Source of the DNA: Candolleomyces eurysporus | Taxonomy: Eukaryota; Basidiomycota; Agaricomycetes; Agaricales; Psathyrellaceae | Direction: 5' to 3' | Assembly (NCBI GenBank): GCA_027579435.1 | Contig: JANBPK010000770.1 | Coordinates: forward strand, 62,001 to 126,000 | Length of the DNA stretch: 64,000 nucleotides | Part shown: positions 1 through 11,835 of the stretch, piece after piece | Layout of the letters: every line of letters begins with the position of its first letter | Numbering within the stretch: position 1 is the first letter of the stretch | Notes under the pieces: model-generated | Database searches by the model: none | Seen by the model: only the letters and a program-made list of their open reading frames with translations | What the model was told of the DNA's origin: nothing | Translations under genes and position numbers: made by a program

Positions 1-120
1 ATCTGCCAGGCTCCAGCCAAGCAAACACAAAGTCCGTACATTTCTGATTCCGTGCCTCTTCACACCTAAGTAGGCGTTTTCTGGCGAGTGTGCCGGTACG
101 GGCGCTGAGCGCTGAGCGTA

Positions 121-330
121 CACTGACAAATGAGAAGGGTATCTTTGTCAGATTGGCGCGAGATTTGCGGGAACGTCTTCCAATCAATTCGCAATGGCAC
201 CAGAATTTCCAGAACGAAAGGATGCCGATGTTAGACATGTACGACCTTCTGGAAGTTATAGTCGGCAGGCGTACTTTTTGCAACAACCGAGAAGCGTGGT
301 GTTCTGGGCACGGTTTCGAGGGAGTATAAA
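121..330 (+). promoter_or_regulatory. Promoter of SDR copy 1 with TATA box
   Basis: A TATAAA box at 325-330 lies 89 bases before the ATG at 414. The stretch 121-185 (starting CACTGACAAATGAGAAGG, with CTTTGTCAGATTGGCGC inside) recurs almost unchanged before copy 2 (from 2189) and in shortened form before copy 3 (from 4239), so the promoter was duplicated together with the gene. The role is inferred from position and conservation only. Confidence 0.7.
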
Positions 331-413
331 GGCCACTTGAGGTGAGCAGTTCTCCCCAGTTCAGTTCTCTCAACCCCACTCGACACGTTGACTTCGATAA
401 ACCTCTTAAAGCG

Positions 414-1729
414 ATGTCTTCTCCCCAACAACAATTCTTCTTCCTCGGCGCTACCGGATATATTGGGTCCCAGTTCCTCGAGTCAGCCAAGCGCGACGCT
501 GCCCTCTACGCTAAACTCACGGAGTTTACTCTCGTAGCTTTGGTTCGCGATCCCGAGAGTGCCAAGGCCAAGCAGCTCCAGGAAGTGTGGCCTGGCGTCG
601 TATTGGTCAAAGGTACTTTGGATGATCTGAGCATCATCGAAGAGCAGACTCGGAATTCCGCCCTCACCTTCAACGCTGCCAGCTCTGATCACGAGCCGAG
701 TGTCAAAGGTGGAGTTTCTGGTGCATCCTTCCAGTCAGGTCGATCTTCTGAACTATGTCCCGATATATTTCTTCAGCTATCGTCGCAGGTTTGCAGAAAC
801 GATCTGCAGACCATCCCAACGGACCCAAGCCGCTCTATATCCATGCCTCTGGTTTGGCCATCCTGAGCGATAACAGCCGTGGCGAGAAGGTTCCCGCCGA
901 GCGTATTGTCCAGCACTCCGATAGCACATTCAGCCCAGAGAACTTCCCACCTACCAATCCTCATCAAGGTCCAGATAGGATTATCCACGCTGCCGGGGCT
1001 CAGACGGAAAATCCTATCAGGGTCATTTCTGTGTACCCTGGTTCTGTTTATGGCTTGGGAGACGGTAAGAAGTTTTAACCGCTTATCGAGAGGGCTTTCC
1101 ATTGAATACATGAAAATGCTACTAGGTATTTCGCCTGATGCCACGCTCTTCAGGGTCTTTGGCTCTCTCTACATCCAAACCGGAGTGGCAGGTACTTGGG
1201 GACCGGGCTATAACGCGCTTTCGGTCATCCATATCAAGGATGTTGGTGTTGCTTTCGTCAAAATCTTCAAGCTCGCGCTTGAGGGTAAAGCGAAGGACGA
1301 TTGTGAGTGCACCTACTCTGATTCTACGGTTATCTTTCTGACCTAAGAATTGATGCTAGATTTCATCGCGGATGACAAGGCTGAGCCTCTCGTCATGAAA
1401 CGGTTCACGGAAGTAACGGCAAAGGTACGTTTCTGTTTACCGTCCACCAGTCGAAACGGTACTCAGAGCCATAACAAAAAATTTAACAGATACTCCACGC
1501 CCACGACCTGCTTAAAGACCCAGAGGTCAAGCCTTTCCTCGAGGCTGTGACAAACAACTTTGGCGACTTTGGGTGGGGCGTATTTGGAGGCAACTGGCAG
1601 GCTGTTCCTGACCGCCTGAAGGCCGAAGGCTGGGAACCAAAGGAGACAGCCAAACTCCCGTTCTGGGACTCCCTGCCTTCAGAAGCTGAGAAATTCGCCG
1701 CGACGTACAAGGCATCGAGGACGGAGTAG
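414..1729 (+). CDS. NAD(P)-binding extended-SDR-like protein, copy 1
   Basis: Five exons can be read: 414-708, 777-1064, 1126-1302, 1360-1424 and 1490-1729, giving 354 residues. The N-terminus carries a Rossmann dinucleotide-binding loop, LGATGYIGS, about 10 residues in. The middle has IHASGLAILSD and YPGSVYGLG, which resemble the substrate and cofactor region of atypical/extended short-chain dehydrogenases. A classical YxxxK catalytic pair is not obvious, so it may be an atypical, NmrA- or epimerase-like reductase. The substrate is unknown and a soluble cytosolic protein is expected. The start at 414 is chosen because the same MSSPQQQFFFLGATGYIG start follows the TATA box in all three tandem copies. 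An in-frame extension upstream lacks an ATG. Introns fall at the same codons in copies 2 and 3. Confidence 0.88.
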
Positions 1730-2517
1730 GCTCGAACTCGTCGCATGGACTGCTTGGTAGTGACTGTATATATCATTCTTAGCTTTCTGCTATATCGTCT
1801 CGACTTGCCGCCACGCCATGTTGTCATCAATTAATCGTTTTACTTGTCATTTTATTCTACACTTATATATCTTATCCTCGGAATGTGATGTTATTCATAC
1901 TCGGGGCAATTTTGCTGGATTGCTGGATTGAGGTTGAAGTAGTACTTTGGGCGGGAGCATGGAGATCGGCGGGGTATCCAAGGAGCGCGGTCAATGCCGT
2001 TCCTTCATTGCTGGTACGTAGCCTCCCCGATAACGGCTACAATATCTTACTCATTAGCATCTAGATTCTCTGCTTCGTTGTCCAGGTACCCTCTTAACAG
2101 TCATAGACATCCAGACGCGTATGCTGCGAAGCGTGCCGGCATGGGCGCTGAACAACCCCTGGTGGGGTTAACCAAACCGGCGACCCCGCACTGACAAATG
2201 AGAAGGCTGTCTTTGTCAGATTGGCGCAAGATTTGCAGGAACGTTTTCCAATAGCACCTTACATTTCCAAAATCAGGCAGATGCCGGTGTTACGCTCTCT
2301 GCGCGGCTGACCCAGGCATACGTCCGAATTCGAGTACAGTCAGCAATATATTTCCGCGACAATCGACTTTCCGAAGATGCAGCTTGATGCAGATGTTCTG
2401 GGCACAGTTTTGAAGGAGTATAAAGGGTAGCTGAAGGTGAGTTGAGCGCTCTGCACATTTATTCGACTTCTCACTTCCACGACCCGATACACCAATCCCG
2501 ATAAACATCTTACGACG
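1730..2517 (+). promoter_or_regulatory. Intergenic and promoter region of SDR copy 2
   Basis: There is no gene here. The second half repeats the promoter block of copy 1 (2189-2255), and a TATAAA box at 2419-2424 lies 99 bases before the ATG at 2518. Confidence 0.7.
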
Positions 2518-3829
2518 ATGTCTTCTCCTCAGCAGCAATTCTTCTTCCTCGGCGCTACTGGATACATTGGGTCCCAATTCCTCGAGTCAGCCAAGCGCGA
2601 TGCCGTGCTCTACGCCAAACTCAAGGAATTTACACTCGTCGCTTTGGTTCGCGATCCCGAGAGCGCCAAGGCCAAGCAGCTCCAGGAAGTATGGCCTGGC
2701 GTCGTATTGGTCAAGGGGACTTTGGATGATTTGAGCGTTATTGAGGAGCAGGCTCGGAATTCTGCCCTCACTTTCAACGCTGCCAACTCTGATCACGAGC
2801 CGAGTATCAAAGGTGAGTTCGCCGTAATTTATTTCACCTGGGTCAATTTCTGACCACTGCCCATTTTATTCTGCAGCTATCGTGGCAGGTTTGCAGAAAC
2901 GATCTGCGGACCATCCTAACGGACCCAAGCCGCTATACATCCACATCTCCGGTTTGGCCATCCTGAGTGATAACAGCCGTGGCGAAAAGGTTCCCGCCGA
3001 GCGTCTCGTCCAGCACTCCGACAGCACATTCAGACTGGACGACTTCCCTCCTACCAACCCTCATCACGCCCCAGATCGGATTATTCACGCTGCCGGGGCT
3101 CAAAAGGAAAATCCTATCAGAGCTATCTCTGTCTATCCTGGTGTTATCTACGGCTTGGGAGAAGGTGAGAAGCTTTGACTGCTTTTCGAGAGAATTGTGA
3201 CTGATAGCGTGGACATACTACCAGGTATCTCACCCGACGCCCCTCTGCTCAGGATCTATGGTTCTCTCTACATACAAACTGGAGTAGCGGGTACTTGGGG
3301 ACCGGGCCATAACGCGCTTCCGGTCGTCCATATCAAGGATGTTGGTACCGCTTTCGTCAAAGTCTTCAAGCTCGCACTTGAGGATAAAGCAAAGCATGAC
3401 GATTGTGGGTTTAAATCATCTCCATTTCTTTGGCTGTCACCCTGACCTAGGATCCTGCAGATTTCGTCTCGGACGACAAGGCTGAGCCGCTGATCCTGAA
3501 ACGGTTCGCGGAGGAGACAGGAAAGGTGCGTTTCTAGTCTTCACCCATTGCTTGAACTTGTACTCAAAAAAGCACAACAAAAAATCTAATAGATCCTCCA
3601 CGCCCACGATCTGCTTAAAGACCCGGAACACAAGCCTTTCCCCGAGGCTGTCACAAAAAACTTTGGAGAGTTCGGGTGGAGCGCCTTCGCAGGCAACTGG
3701 CTTGGTATTTCTGACAGGCTGAAAGCCGAAGGTTGGGAACCGACGGAGACAGCCAAACTCTCCTTCTGGGACTCTCTACCTCTGGAAACTGAGAAGTTCG
3801 TCGCAACGCACAAGGCATCGAGGACCTAA
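2518..3829 (+). CDS. NAD(P)-binding extended-SDR-like protein, copy 2
   Basis: Five exons: 2518-2812, 2877-3164, 3225-3404, 3461-3525 and 3593-3829. They sum to 1065 bases and 354 residues, the same length as copy 1. The glycine-rich LGATGYIGS loop, the IHISGLAILSD segment, the YPGVIYGLG segment and the C-terminal GDFGW/GEFGW-type block are all kept. All splice sites are GT-AG and coincide with those of copies 1 and 3. The frame is intact, so this is the best-preserved member of the array. It is probably an oxidoreductase of the extended or atypical SDR superfamily with unknown substrate. Confidence 0.9.
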
Positions 3830-4548
3830 GCCTTGTACTCGTCGCTTGCTTGAACTGCTTGATGGATTGGAATAACGGAGGGGTTAGTGTATGGGACCGA
3901 ATTCCTGTGTGTTTCAAAAACTGTGTATATCATTTGTAGCTTTTTTTACTATATTTTCTCGGTTTACGCCGCCTCTCAGAGTGCGCCTTTCCCGCTACCT
4001 ATTATCGAACTGTTATACTCCAAAATTTAAACAAAAAGAGCTGATAGATACAGATTTTAAGCACTTCCGGCATCCCGCCAGACGCGCCACGCGACGCGAC
4101 TGGCAGTGACGCGTCGTTTGCTTCCTGCAGAACCGCGCGGACCCGGGCCCCCTCTTAATAGCCACCCACGTCCAGATGCGTATGTTGGCGAAGTGTGCCG
4201 CCATGGGCGCTGTGGGGTAAACCCAACCGGCGACCCGCACTGACTTTGTCAGATTGGTCCAACGGTCCAAGAACGTTTCCAATGGCATTCCGAAAGCAGG
4301 TAGATGCCACTGCGCTCTCTGCGCCACTGCCCTAGGCGTACGTCCGACATCGACGGCATTCCAGAAGATATAGTCAGCAAGGTATTTTTGCGACAATCGA
4401 CTTTCCGAATATCCATGAGCACGGGTGGAGTATAAAGGCTAGCTGAAGGTGAGGAGTTCTCTCCAGCTCAGCACTCTGCACATCTATTCAACTTCTCACT
4501 TTCACAGCTCCCATTCGACATAACTATCTCGATAGATATTTTACAGCG
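3830..4548 (+). promoter_or_regulatory. Intergenic and promoter region of SDR copy 3
   Basis: There is no gene here. The 3' flank of copy 2 (about 3830-4120) resembles the 3' flank of copy 3 (about 5860-6150), including the GACGCGCC and ACGCGTCGTT blocks, so the duplicated unit covers gene plus flanks. A TATAAA box at 4431-4436 lies 118 bases before the next ATG. Part of the upstream block seen in copies 1 and 2 is deleted. Confidence 0.65.
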
Positions 4549-5859
4549 ATGTCTTCTCCTCAACAACAATTCTTCTTCCTCGGCGCCACTGGATACATTG
4601 GGTCCCAGTTCCTCGAGTCGGCCAAGCGCGATGCTGCGCTCTACGCCAAACTCAAGGAGTTTACTCTCGTCGCTTTGATTCGCGATCCTGAGAGCGCCAA
4701 GGCCAAACAGCTCCAGGACGTATGGCCTAACGTCGTCTTTTTTAAAAGGGTGCTTTGGATGATTTAAGCGTTATTGAAGAGCAGGCTCGAAATTCTGCTC
4801 TCACTTTCAACGCTGCTGACTGTGATCATGAGCCGAGTATCAAAGGTGAGAGTTTTCAACGATTTTTTTCACCTGAGTCGATTTTTTGACTATCATTTTA
4901 TTGCTCAGCTATCGTGGCAGGTTTGCAGAAACGATCTGCCGACTATGCTAACGGACCCAAGCCGTTATACATCCACATCTCTGGTTTGGCCATCCTGAGC
5001 GATAACAGCCGTGGTGAGAAGGTTCCCGCCGAGCGCCTCGTCCAGCACTCCGATAGCGCATTCAAAATGGAAGACTACCCATCTACCAACCCTCATAACG
5101 GCCCAGATAGGATCATTCACGCAGCCGGGGCTCAGAAGGAGAATCCTATCAGAGCTATCTCTGTATATCCTGGTGTTATCTACGGCTTGGGAGAAGGTAA
5201 GAAGCTTTGACTGCTTTTCGAGAGAAATTTGACTGATAGCGTGGATGTACTACAAGGTATCTCGCCCGATGGCACTGTGCTCAGGATCTTTAGTTCTCTC
5301 TACATACAAACTGGAGTAGCGGGTACTTGGGGACCGGGTCATAACGCGCTCCCGGTCGTCCATATCAAGGATGTTGGTACCGCTTTCGTCAAAGTCTTCA
5401 AGCTCGCACTCGAGGGTAAAGCGAAGCATGACGATTGTAAGTTTATATCGTCTCCAATTCTCCGGCTATCACCCTGACCTAGTAAATTGTAGATTTTCTC
5501 TCGGATGACAAGGCAGAACCGCTAATCCTGAAACGGTTCGCGGAGGAGACGGGAAAGGTGCGTTTCTAGTCCTCACCCATTAGTCGAACTTGTACTCAAA
5601 AAACACAACAAAAATCCAACAGATCCTCCACGCCCACGGTCTGCTTGAAGACCCGNAGCACAAGCCTTTCCCTGAGGCTGCCATCANCAACTTTGGAGAC
5701 TTCGGCTGGAGCGCCTTCGCAGGCAACTGGCTTGCTATTCCTGACCGGCTGAAGGCTGAAGGCTGGGAGCCGACAGAGACGGCCAAACTCTCCTTCTGGG
5801 ACTCTCTACCTCTGGAAACTGAGAAGTTCGTCGCAACGCACAAGGCATCGAGGATCTAG
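4549..5859 (+). CDS. NAD(P)-binding extended-SDR-like protein, copy 3 (frameshift in exon 1)
   Basis: The exons match copies 1 and 2: 4549-4845, 4909-5196, 5257-5436, 5493-5557 and 5623-5859. Exon 1 is 297 bases instead of 295. The surplus lies in the T6-A4 run at about 4744-4753, where the paralogues read VVLVKGTLDDL; as written, the frame stops at 4765-4767. Downstream of that point the protein is fully conserved, including the YPGVIYGLG block. Two ambiguous bases at 5656 and 5687 lie in exon 5 without disturbing the frame. This is either a recent pseudogene or a homopolymer sequencing error in an otherwise normal gene. Conservation of every intron and of the last four exons favours an error or a very young lesion. 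Confidence 0.75.
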
Positions 5860-6663
5860 GCTTGTACTCGTCGCTTGCTTGAACTGCTTGAGGGAGTGGA
5901 ATAATGGAGGGCCAGTGTATGGGACCGAATTCCTGTGCGTTTCAAAAACTGTGTATATCGTTTGTAGCTTTATACTATATTTTCTCGGTTTACGTCGCCT
6001 CCAAGAGTGCGCATTTCTCGTTATCCATTATTGAACTGATATTCTTCAAGGTTTGAACAAAAAGAGCTGATAGATACAGGTTTGAAGCGCTTCTAGCATC
6101 CCGCGAGACGCGCCGCGACGCCACCGGCGGTAACGCGTCGTTGATCACGGCTAGGCTAGAAAATCTCGCTGTTACTGCTACTGAGAAGTGCGTAATACGA
6201 GTTTTACTCAATCGACTAACATAAGGTCATTCATTCCTAGCTCTAACCAAGCAAGGAGTCGGCACAGCCAACGCGAGATTCAGTACAGCGCGAATCCCAT
6301 GAATTGACGAAGATGGGGTACTACATTTGGTACTTCCAACGGCCAACGGCCAAAGGTCGCTGCTATATTTAGAAGGCTTGAATGAAAAGTACATGGAGAA
6401 CCAAGATTTACTTCGCGGAGCGAAAAGTCCGTCGCTGCTCCCAGCGGCCTGATAGCCTGAGTGCAAGCGGATCAGGCTCTGACGTCACTCAACTGACCCG
6501 GGAGATCTTGTTTTGCTTTGTTAGTGTCCAAAGTCGTCGATTCTCTCTCTCCCTTCCACTGAAAGAGGCCCGTCGACTATATCAAAACCAATTGGTAAGT
6601 CTCTCAATATTTTCGCTTAGGTCTTCTGCTTTCTCATCTCCACGTTTTCACCCTGTTTGTGCC
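5860..6663. other. Intergenic, duplicated 3' flank then unassigned sequence
   Basis: The first 300 bases repeat the 3' flank of SDR copy 2. From about 6200 to 6660 I recognise no gene. The stretch 6540-6600 may be the decayed end of the exon that once preceded the MYND fragment at 6673: a reading around 6570-6590 faintly recalls the RYC part of the finger, with the cysteine lost. Confidence 0.5.
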
Positions 6664-6861
6664 GGCTGATTGTGCCAAAAAGAAGCCTGGAACCATCCAG
6701 AGGCGCCTCACACACCGCTTTGCTCCAAGATATGTGCGTTGAAGGATCAATTTACATCAGAAGATTGGACTCATATGTGGAGGGTTGGCTCCACCTACCA
6801 CCTTTTCAAAGTGGCTTGTGATGCCAAGAAAATATGTAAGAAGCTCGTATTGGAAATTTGA
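6664..6861 (+). pseudogene. C-terminal fragment of a MYND-finger family gene
   Basis: From 6673 the reading CQKEAWNHPEAPHTPLC followed by DWTHMWRVG corresponds to the last exon of the full-length MYND genes in this window (for example 8584-8823). That exon carries the sixth cysteine, the histidines and last cysteine of the finger, plus a short helical tail. The exon ends at a stop at 6861, about 18 codons earlier than in paralogues. The splice acceptor before TGC is lost (TTG instead of AG) and the first 380 or so residues are absent. I read it as a relic left by duplication and deletion. Confidence 0.8.
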
Positions 6862-7365
6862 GGTGGTCTAGCAACGATTCACTCTACGAAAGTGTTTCAT
6901 GCATTCAGATCTTCTGGGATCTAGCATGCAAATTCCCGCACGCCTGTAACTCGTTCGGTAATGGCAATCCCTTTTGTGATTCATCCCCACATATTCCTGA
7001 TCCCGTTTATTCGAAGACGTATCGCAAAGATTAAGACATGTGGCAGAGCCTCGTCAACCCTCGGTACTCGTCAAGCCTACTATATCAATTCGCCGCCGGG
7101 AAAACATGCAGCGTTTGTCTGGACATGACGGATCAACACCGGGCCGACCTTTAGCCGACCTGTGTTTTTAGCGAGTGGTCTTTCATTGATGTGTTGTCTT
7201 GTGTTCCTCTTTGTCTTCATCCTGCCACGGTCCATATAACAGAATAACTTGTTTCTAGCTTACACCACCCTGTAAGTCCAGGAAACTGTTTAAATCGGAG
7301 GTGCTGTTTGTTCACCACAGTATGAAGGGTTACTGGTACACCCTTTGTAGCCAGAGGTCGAAGTC
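6862..7365. other. Intergenic upstream of MYND gene 1
   Basis: No gene is recognised. The region presumably holds the promoter of the gene starting at 7366. No clear TATA box or repeat was seen. Confidence 0.4.
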
Positions 7366-8823
7366 ATGGAAATAGGCTCGAGAAACAGTCCACCTTCCGG
7401 TCCGGACGAAGCATGCAGATCCTTGCTGTCAATTTTGCGAGAGCCACTGAGCTCGAGCGGTTGCTCAAGCCAGGTCCGTGCCGCACTCAGGCGAATCGAC
7501 GACGCTTGCGGTCCCTCCCTCGCCACACGGACCAAGTTTGCAAAGTCGCAACCACAGCTCTTAAGAGCCGCCATCGGGTTCTTGACATTGAAGAAATCAC
7601 CCGTGGAACGTGCCGCGATTATGCAGTCTTTGACTCGGTGTCATTGCCCCGAGTGCCTGATGTTTATGGCTCTTGAATACGCCGAGGACGCGCCGAACGA
7701 AGCCTTTGTGCTCAATCCCAAATTCATGACCCTTTTCATCGGTACTTTCACCACTTTCCTGTCTCTTGTTCTCGTGGACCTCACTCGTGGCCGCTTTCGC
7801 AATCGGAAGAGTGACAAACCGGCAGATGCACAGCCTTGGCCAATAGGACCTGACGATTTACTGCCATATGGGATGAAAGACTCGGTCGAAGCGCTTTCCG
7901 GTTGGGCCAGCGGGAATTATGGCTTTGAACCACACGTCCTTCAGTTTGTTGGCAAGGTCGCATCATTCTATCTCCCATTCTGCCAAGAGGTTGTTAGGCC
8001 ACCCTACAAACTCTCCGTCATTCTCCCTCTCCAACAGCTGGAAAACGCAATGAAACGCTACGCAGATCCGTCTCTTGGTGAGCTAATAGAGAGAGCCACG
8101 GAGTTCGAATCCGAAGTACGACTAGCATCCAACATCCTTCAAGATATCGGTCTCACCAGCCAGTCCAATGTGTTCTTCACGGTGGACAGCAAGCGAACGT
8201 TGTCCGTTTTCAAACGATTATTGGAACACCTATCGAGGCTTCCGATCCCTCGGGAAATCTTCGCCGATATGCAGCCCCAATTTGAGGATTATGTGGTTAT
8301 TGCTCAATCGCACGTCGACGAAGACGAGGGAAGGATTCCGCAGTTAGGAGAGCTGCTTAGCAGGATAACTTTACCGTCCGAGGATGACCCGAAGGAAGGG
8401 TACAATATGATGGTCATCGCACGCAGGGGAGGCTGCTGGAATATCTCGTGTATCGCCAACTCCGAGGGTCTTCGAACTCCTCTGTGTGCTCAGTGCAACC
8501 TTATTCGTTATTGTAGTAAAAGGGTGCGTGCTTGTCAATCTCCAAGTTCAGTACCTCTTTCGGTGACTAATAAATGAATATAGTGCCAGAGGGAAGCATG
8601 GAACCACGCGAAGGTCCCTCACAAGCCTGTTTGCATGAAGATACGGTCCTTCAGGGAGCGTGTTGGGTCCGACGCGTGGGCCAAAATCTGGGCGCCGGGT
8701 TACAATTGGGAACGTTTTGAAGCACTTTGCAGGGCAAAGTCAATTGATATGAGGCTGATTCAGGATATAGGTTCCGCTGTGGGTATGGTTTCTATGCTAA
8801 GAAGATTCGAAGGCAGCGTTTAA
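7366..8823 (+). CDS. MYND-type zinc-finger protein, family member 1
   Basis: There are two exons, 7366-8523 and 8584-8823, giving about 465 residues. The first about 350 residues form a domain shared only with the paralogues here. It has a TKFAKSQPQLLRA helix near residue 63, a C-x2-C pair (CHCPEC) near residue 94, a hydrophobic segment near residue 125, and a QPWPIGPDDLLPYG block near 160. The C-terminus carries a MYND-type finger: GGCWNISC, then LCAQC, RYC, a CQREAW start in exon 2, and HKPVC. The intron falls between the fifth and sixth cysteines of the finger, in phase 0. MYND fingers usually bind proline-rich peptides in protein complexes; nothing shows the partner. The start is taken as the first ATG and is uncertain by some tens of codons. 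Confidence 0.8.
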
Positions 8824-9224
8824 GGTACATATAATGACCCAGTTGGTGAAGCACTAATAATGCGTGTATCACGACTCCTCTGTCAGGCAAGATAATCACA
8901 TTCATTGATGGACCTGAGAGTTAAGATTGTGGGGCCGATGGGCCGAAACATTCAATCCTTCATAGGCTTCACATCGTGGAAGCATCGGCCGTTCTTATCT
9001 ATTCAACTTCAACGATCATCTTGCAGCGGATGTATACTGAGCAGCTTCTCTGTCGGCTTTTCCTCCATCGGAACTAGAGACCTGGGACCCTACTCTTACT
9101 TTGCTGAAAGGATATTCGGAAATGCTGAAATCGAAGGCTACCGTTGATCGGTGAACAGGGAAGATTTCATTCAATCCTGCGCATTTGGTGGAATTCAAGA
9201 AAGGACAAGACAAGTATCATGACC
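8824..9224. other. Intergenic, possible decayed MYND-family sequence
   Basis: There is no open gene. Because the next 450 bases are a MYND-gene relic, part of this stretch may be its decayed upstream exon, but I could not align it by eye. Confidence 0.3.
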
Positions 9225-9672
9225 ATGGGAGTTCCTACATGGCTTTGGCTCAAGCTCGGAGGGAAGGGCGTTGGAACTTTTCTTAACCCGGTAGAAAACG
9301 GAGGGGCATTGCGGTTGTCCAATAAGTGTGGTTTGTTTCGTTATTGCGGGCCAAAGGTGGGTAAGCGCCCAACGCATTTTGCTTCTCCAAATTCATGGGT
9401 ATGAATCCGCTCTGACCACTGATGTTTTACTACAGTGTCAAAAGGAGGCTTGGAAACACCCGGAATACCCCCACAAGGATGCCTGTATCATGGTCTGTTT
9501 GCTCAGAAAGCTGCTGGGCCCAGACACCTGGTCGCAGCTTTGGACTCCTGGCTCCGACTCTAAAAAATTCGAGGATGCATGCCGCGCGAAGAAGATTGAC
9601 AGGGAATTTGTGAAGCACGTAGGGGAGCGGGCGATGTTCCTCTCTTCTATGAAAGCTCGATTGAGGGCTTGA
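9225..9672 (+). pseudogene. MYND-finger family gene relic, 3' part
   Basis: Exon remnants 9225-9356 and 9436-9672 are separated by a recognisable GT-AG intron. The second exon (CQKEAWKHPEYPHKDAC, then a DTWSQLWTPG tail) is well preserved and ends at the usual place. The first retains NKCGLFRYCGPK, but the first two zinc ligands, GGCWNISC in the intact copies, have become GGKGVGTF, and the third cysteine is replaced by Ser. No frame encoding the large N-terminal domain is open upstream. It is probably a non-functional remnant; a short expressed protein cannot be excluded. Confidence 0.75.
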
Positions 9673-9777
9673 GACGATGTAGTATCTCTTGTCACTGATT
9701 GCCCCGTGTTTCGACTTCAGATACTACTAACACCCCGCGAGTCTACACCAAATCAATTTTACTCGTAATAATTCTAC

Positions 9778-9943
9778 AGATACATACAACAAATTCCCGT
9801 CATTTCCTAGTCAGAAGATCGAGCACAAAATATGGTACATACAAATCGTAATACGTCTATAGATACATACAACAGAATCCAGCGTTTTTCAATTCGAATT
9901 TAAAGATCGAGCAAAAGCTATTGTACGTACGTATACGCATCTG
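9778..9943. repeat. Imperfect tandem duplication, period about 83 bases
   Basis: AGATACATACAACA starts at 9778 and again at 9861. Each is followed by a related sequence containing AGATCGAGCA and ending near a GTACATAC/GTACGTAC block. The repeat lies in the 3' intergenic space between a MYND relic (+) and MYND gene 2 (-). Confidence 0.6.
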
Positions 9944-10044
9944 ACACCGGGCCAGTAAAATAAATAGGCGGACAACTAGGTCTTGGAGTGTGGAAACCAG
10001 CCGCTCCTTCTTGGGACGACCTTCTGTCGTTATTACCTCGCTAT

Positions 10045-11564
10045 CTAGTTCTTACTATGGCGAGCTTTAGCTGCCAGAAGGAGGGCCAACCGATCCCCAA
10101 TATCCTCAGCAAGCTTTTTATTTACCGACTTTGCACGAGGGGGCAGTTTGAACGTGCTGAGGTCGAAGCCCGGAACCCATAACATAGACCAAACCTCTGA
10201 GCCGAGCTGGTCTTTGAATAAGCGTACCATGGAGCAGAGTTCTTTGTGAGGATGTTGGTCGTTTTTCCAAGCCTCTTTTTGGCACTTTTCAAACGAGCGA
10301 TCACCGCACAGTGTCAGTAAATACGAAATTGTAGGAAAATGACACGCACCTTCTGCCCGCAATACCGCAAAAGATCGCACTGACTGCACAACCGCAGTTT
10401 CGGCATACCACTTCCACCTGAATTCGGACAAGCGATGTTCCAACATCCTCCTTTCCGTATTGGGACCATCACTTCGAATGTGGAACGGATGTCAAACAAC
10501 CTGTTCTCCACCACCGCTTTCGCCTTGTTGAATTCCTTTGTGGCAGAATCGGGGATGATGAACCCTCCCGTCTGCGGGTCCTTGGTAGCTTTGGCCATTG
10601 CCGCAAAGCCCTCGAGCAACGCCATATGACTTCCCCATACCGGCGGAGGTAGTTGTGCGAGGCGGGACGTCAGCCGCTCGATGATAGGCAACACCGTGTC
10701 CTTGGTGTTCACCAGCATCTCGATGAAGCCATCCCGATCGCAATAGAGGACGGCCTCGATGATTCCGACGACCGGCAAGATCTCCCTGTCGTATATCAGA
10801 CAGCTCATCCGAGGCGACTTCATTTCGGATAGGTTGGGAATCATGATTGACTCTTCCAGCTGGGCAAGGGGCTGTAATAGGCCGAGGGTATAGGGTGGTC
10901 GCATGAGTTCGCGGGCGAAGGGTGTGTGGAAGCTCGCTAGGTTTGCGGCTAGGTCCAGCGTGACGATGCTAGAAATTGGGTCGCCTGCGGCGTACAATTT
11001 GTCCCCCCAGAAGGACAATCCCTTGATCGAGGTCCGCATACCGTTGGGGAGCAGGTCATTCGGGCAGAGCGGCCATGGTTGGGTGTCAGGCGTTATGTCT
11101 GGTTTCGCATTGCGAAATTTGTTGCGAGTCAGGTCGGCCAGGACCCGGATGATAAGCTGGGAGAGGAGGATAACAGGGACGGAAAGAAGAGTATGATAAG
11201 CCATGTTCAAGGATTCTTCGTCAGTTGGATCATCGATAGGGATCATCGGACAAGACGGGCAACCGTGTCGGCAATGGACCAGGTCCTCCACGATGTCGGC
11301 GCGTGCTGAAGAAGGTTGCACCGACGTTATGAATTGGATTGCAGCCCTCAGCAGACGAGGATGCGATCTTGCAAACTTGGTTTTACTAACCACTGTAAGA
11401 TGGGAATTCCACTCATGCGAGATAGCCCTGCATGCTCCCGTAAGCCTGGTCATGCAGAGGAAGGACCCGGACGTCGCAGGCTCTTGCAAAAATGCTATCA
11501 CGAACTCGATTGCGCCATCGAGAACCTGAGGCTNGGGGGGCAGGATGTCTGGGCCTGAGGGCAT
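10045..11564 (-). CDS. MYND-type zinc-finger protein, family member 2
   Basis: On the minus strand exon 1 is 11564-10350 and exon 2 is 10284-10045, with a 65-base intron, giving about 484 residues. The family signature is complete: TKFARSHPRLLRA, the HGCPSC pair, QPWPLCPNDLLPNG, and the C-terminal finger (GGCWNIAC, LCSQC, RYC, then CQKEAWKN and HKELC in exon 2). The intron sits at the same phase-0 position inside the finger as in the other copies. An ambiguous base at 11534 lies only 10 codons from the proposed start; if it is a surplus base, the true start is elsewhere. It is head-to-head with malate dehydrogenase across 271 bases. Function is unknown; protein-protein binding through the finger is the family expectation. 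Confidence 0.8.
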
Positions 11565-11835
11565 GGAGTGCAGAAAGGTTGAGTGCCTGGACGTGTATTA
11601 GATGGTGATTTAACTACATTTTATCCAAGTATTTACCATTATGTCTGGCAGGCGATCCTCGTGGATCAGAACCAAGGGGTGGTTGCCGAAAACGGCTGGG
11701 CCCGGATCCAATTAGAAGCCATCACGCCCGAGTCCGACCGAAAGTGTTGTGACGTTGGCGTGCTGTCGGAACATATTTCACATTTCACTTTTCCTCTCTA
11801 ACCACCACCTTCCTCCCAAAAAAATCGCAACGACG
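11565..11835. promoter_or_regulatory. Bidirectional intergenic region, MYND 2 / malate dehydrogenase
   Basis: This 271-base space separates two divergent starts. Just before the malate dehydrogenase ATG is a pyrimidine-rich leader (CTTTTCCTCTCTAACCACC), typical of fungal core promoters and 5' leaders. No TATA box was seen. Confidence 0.55.

Noticed and set aside
773..1144. A minus-strand protein inside SDR copy 1
   Set aside because: It is the antisense shadow of exons 2-3 of the SDR gene.
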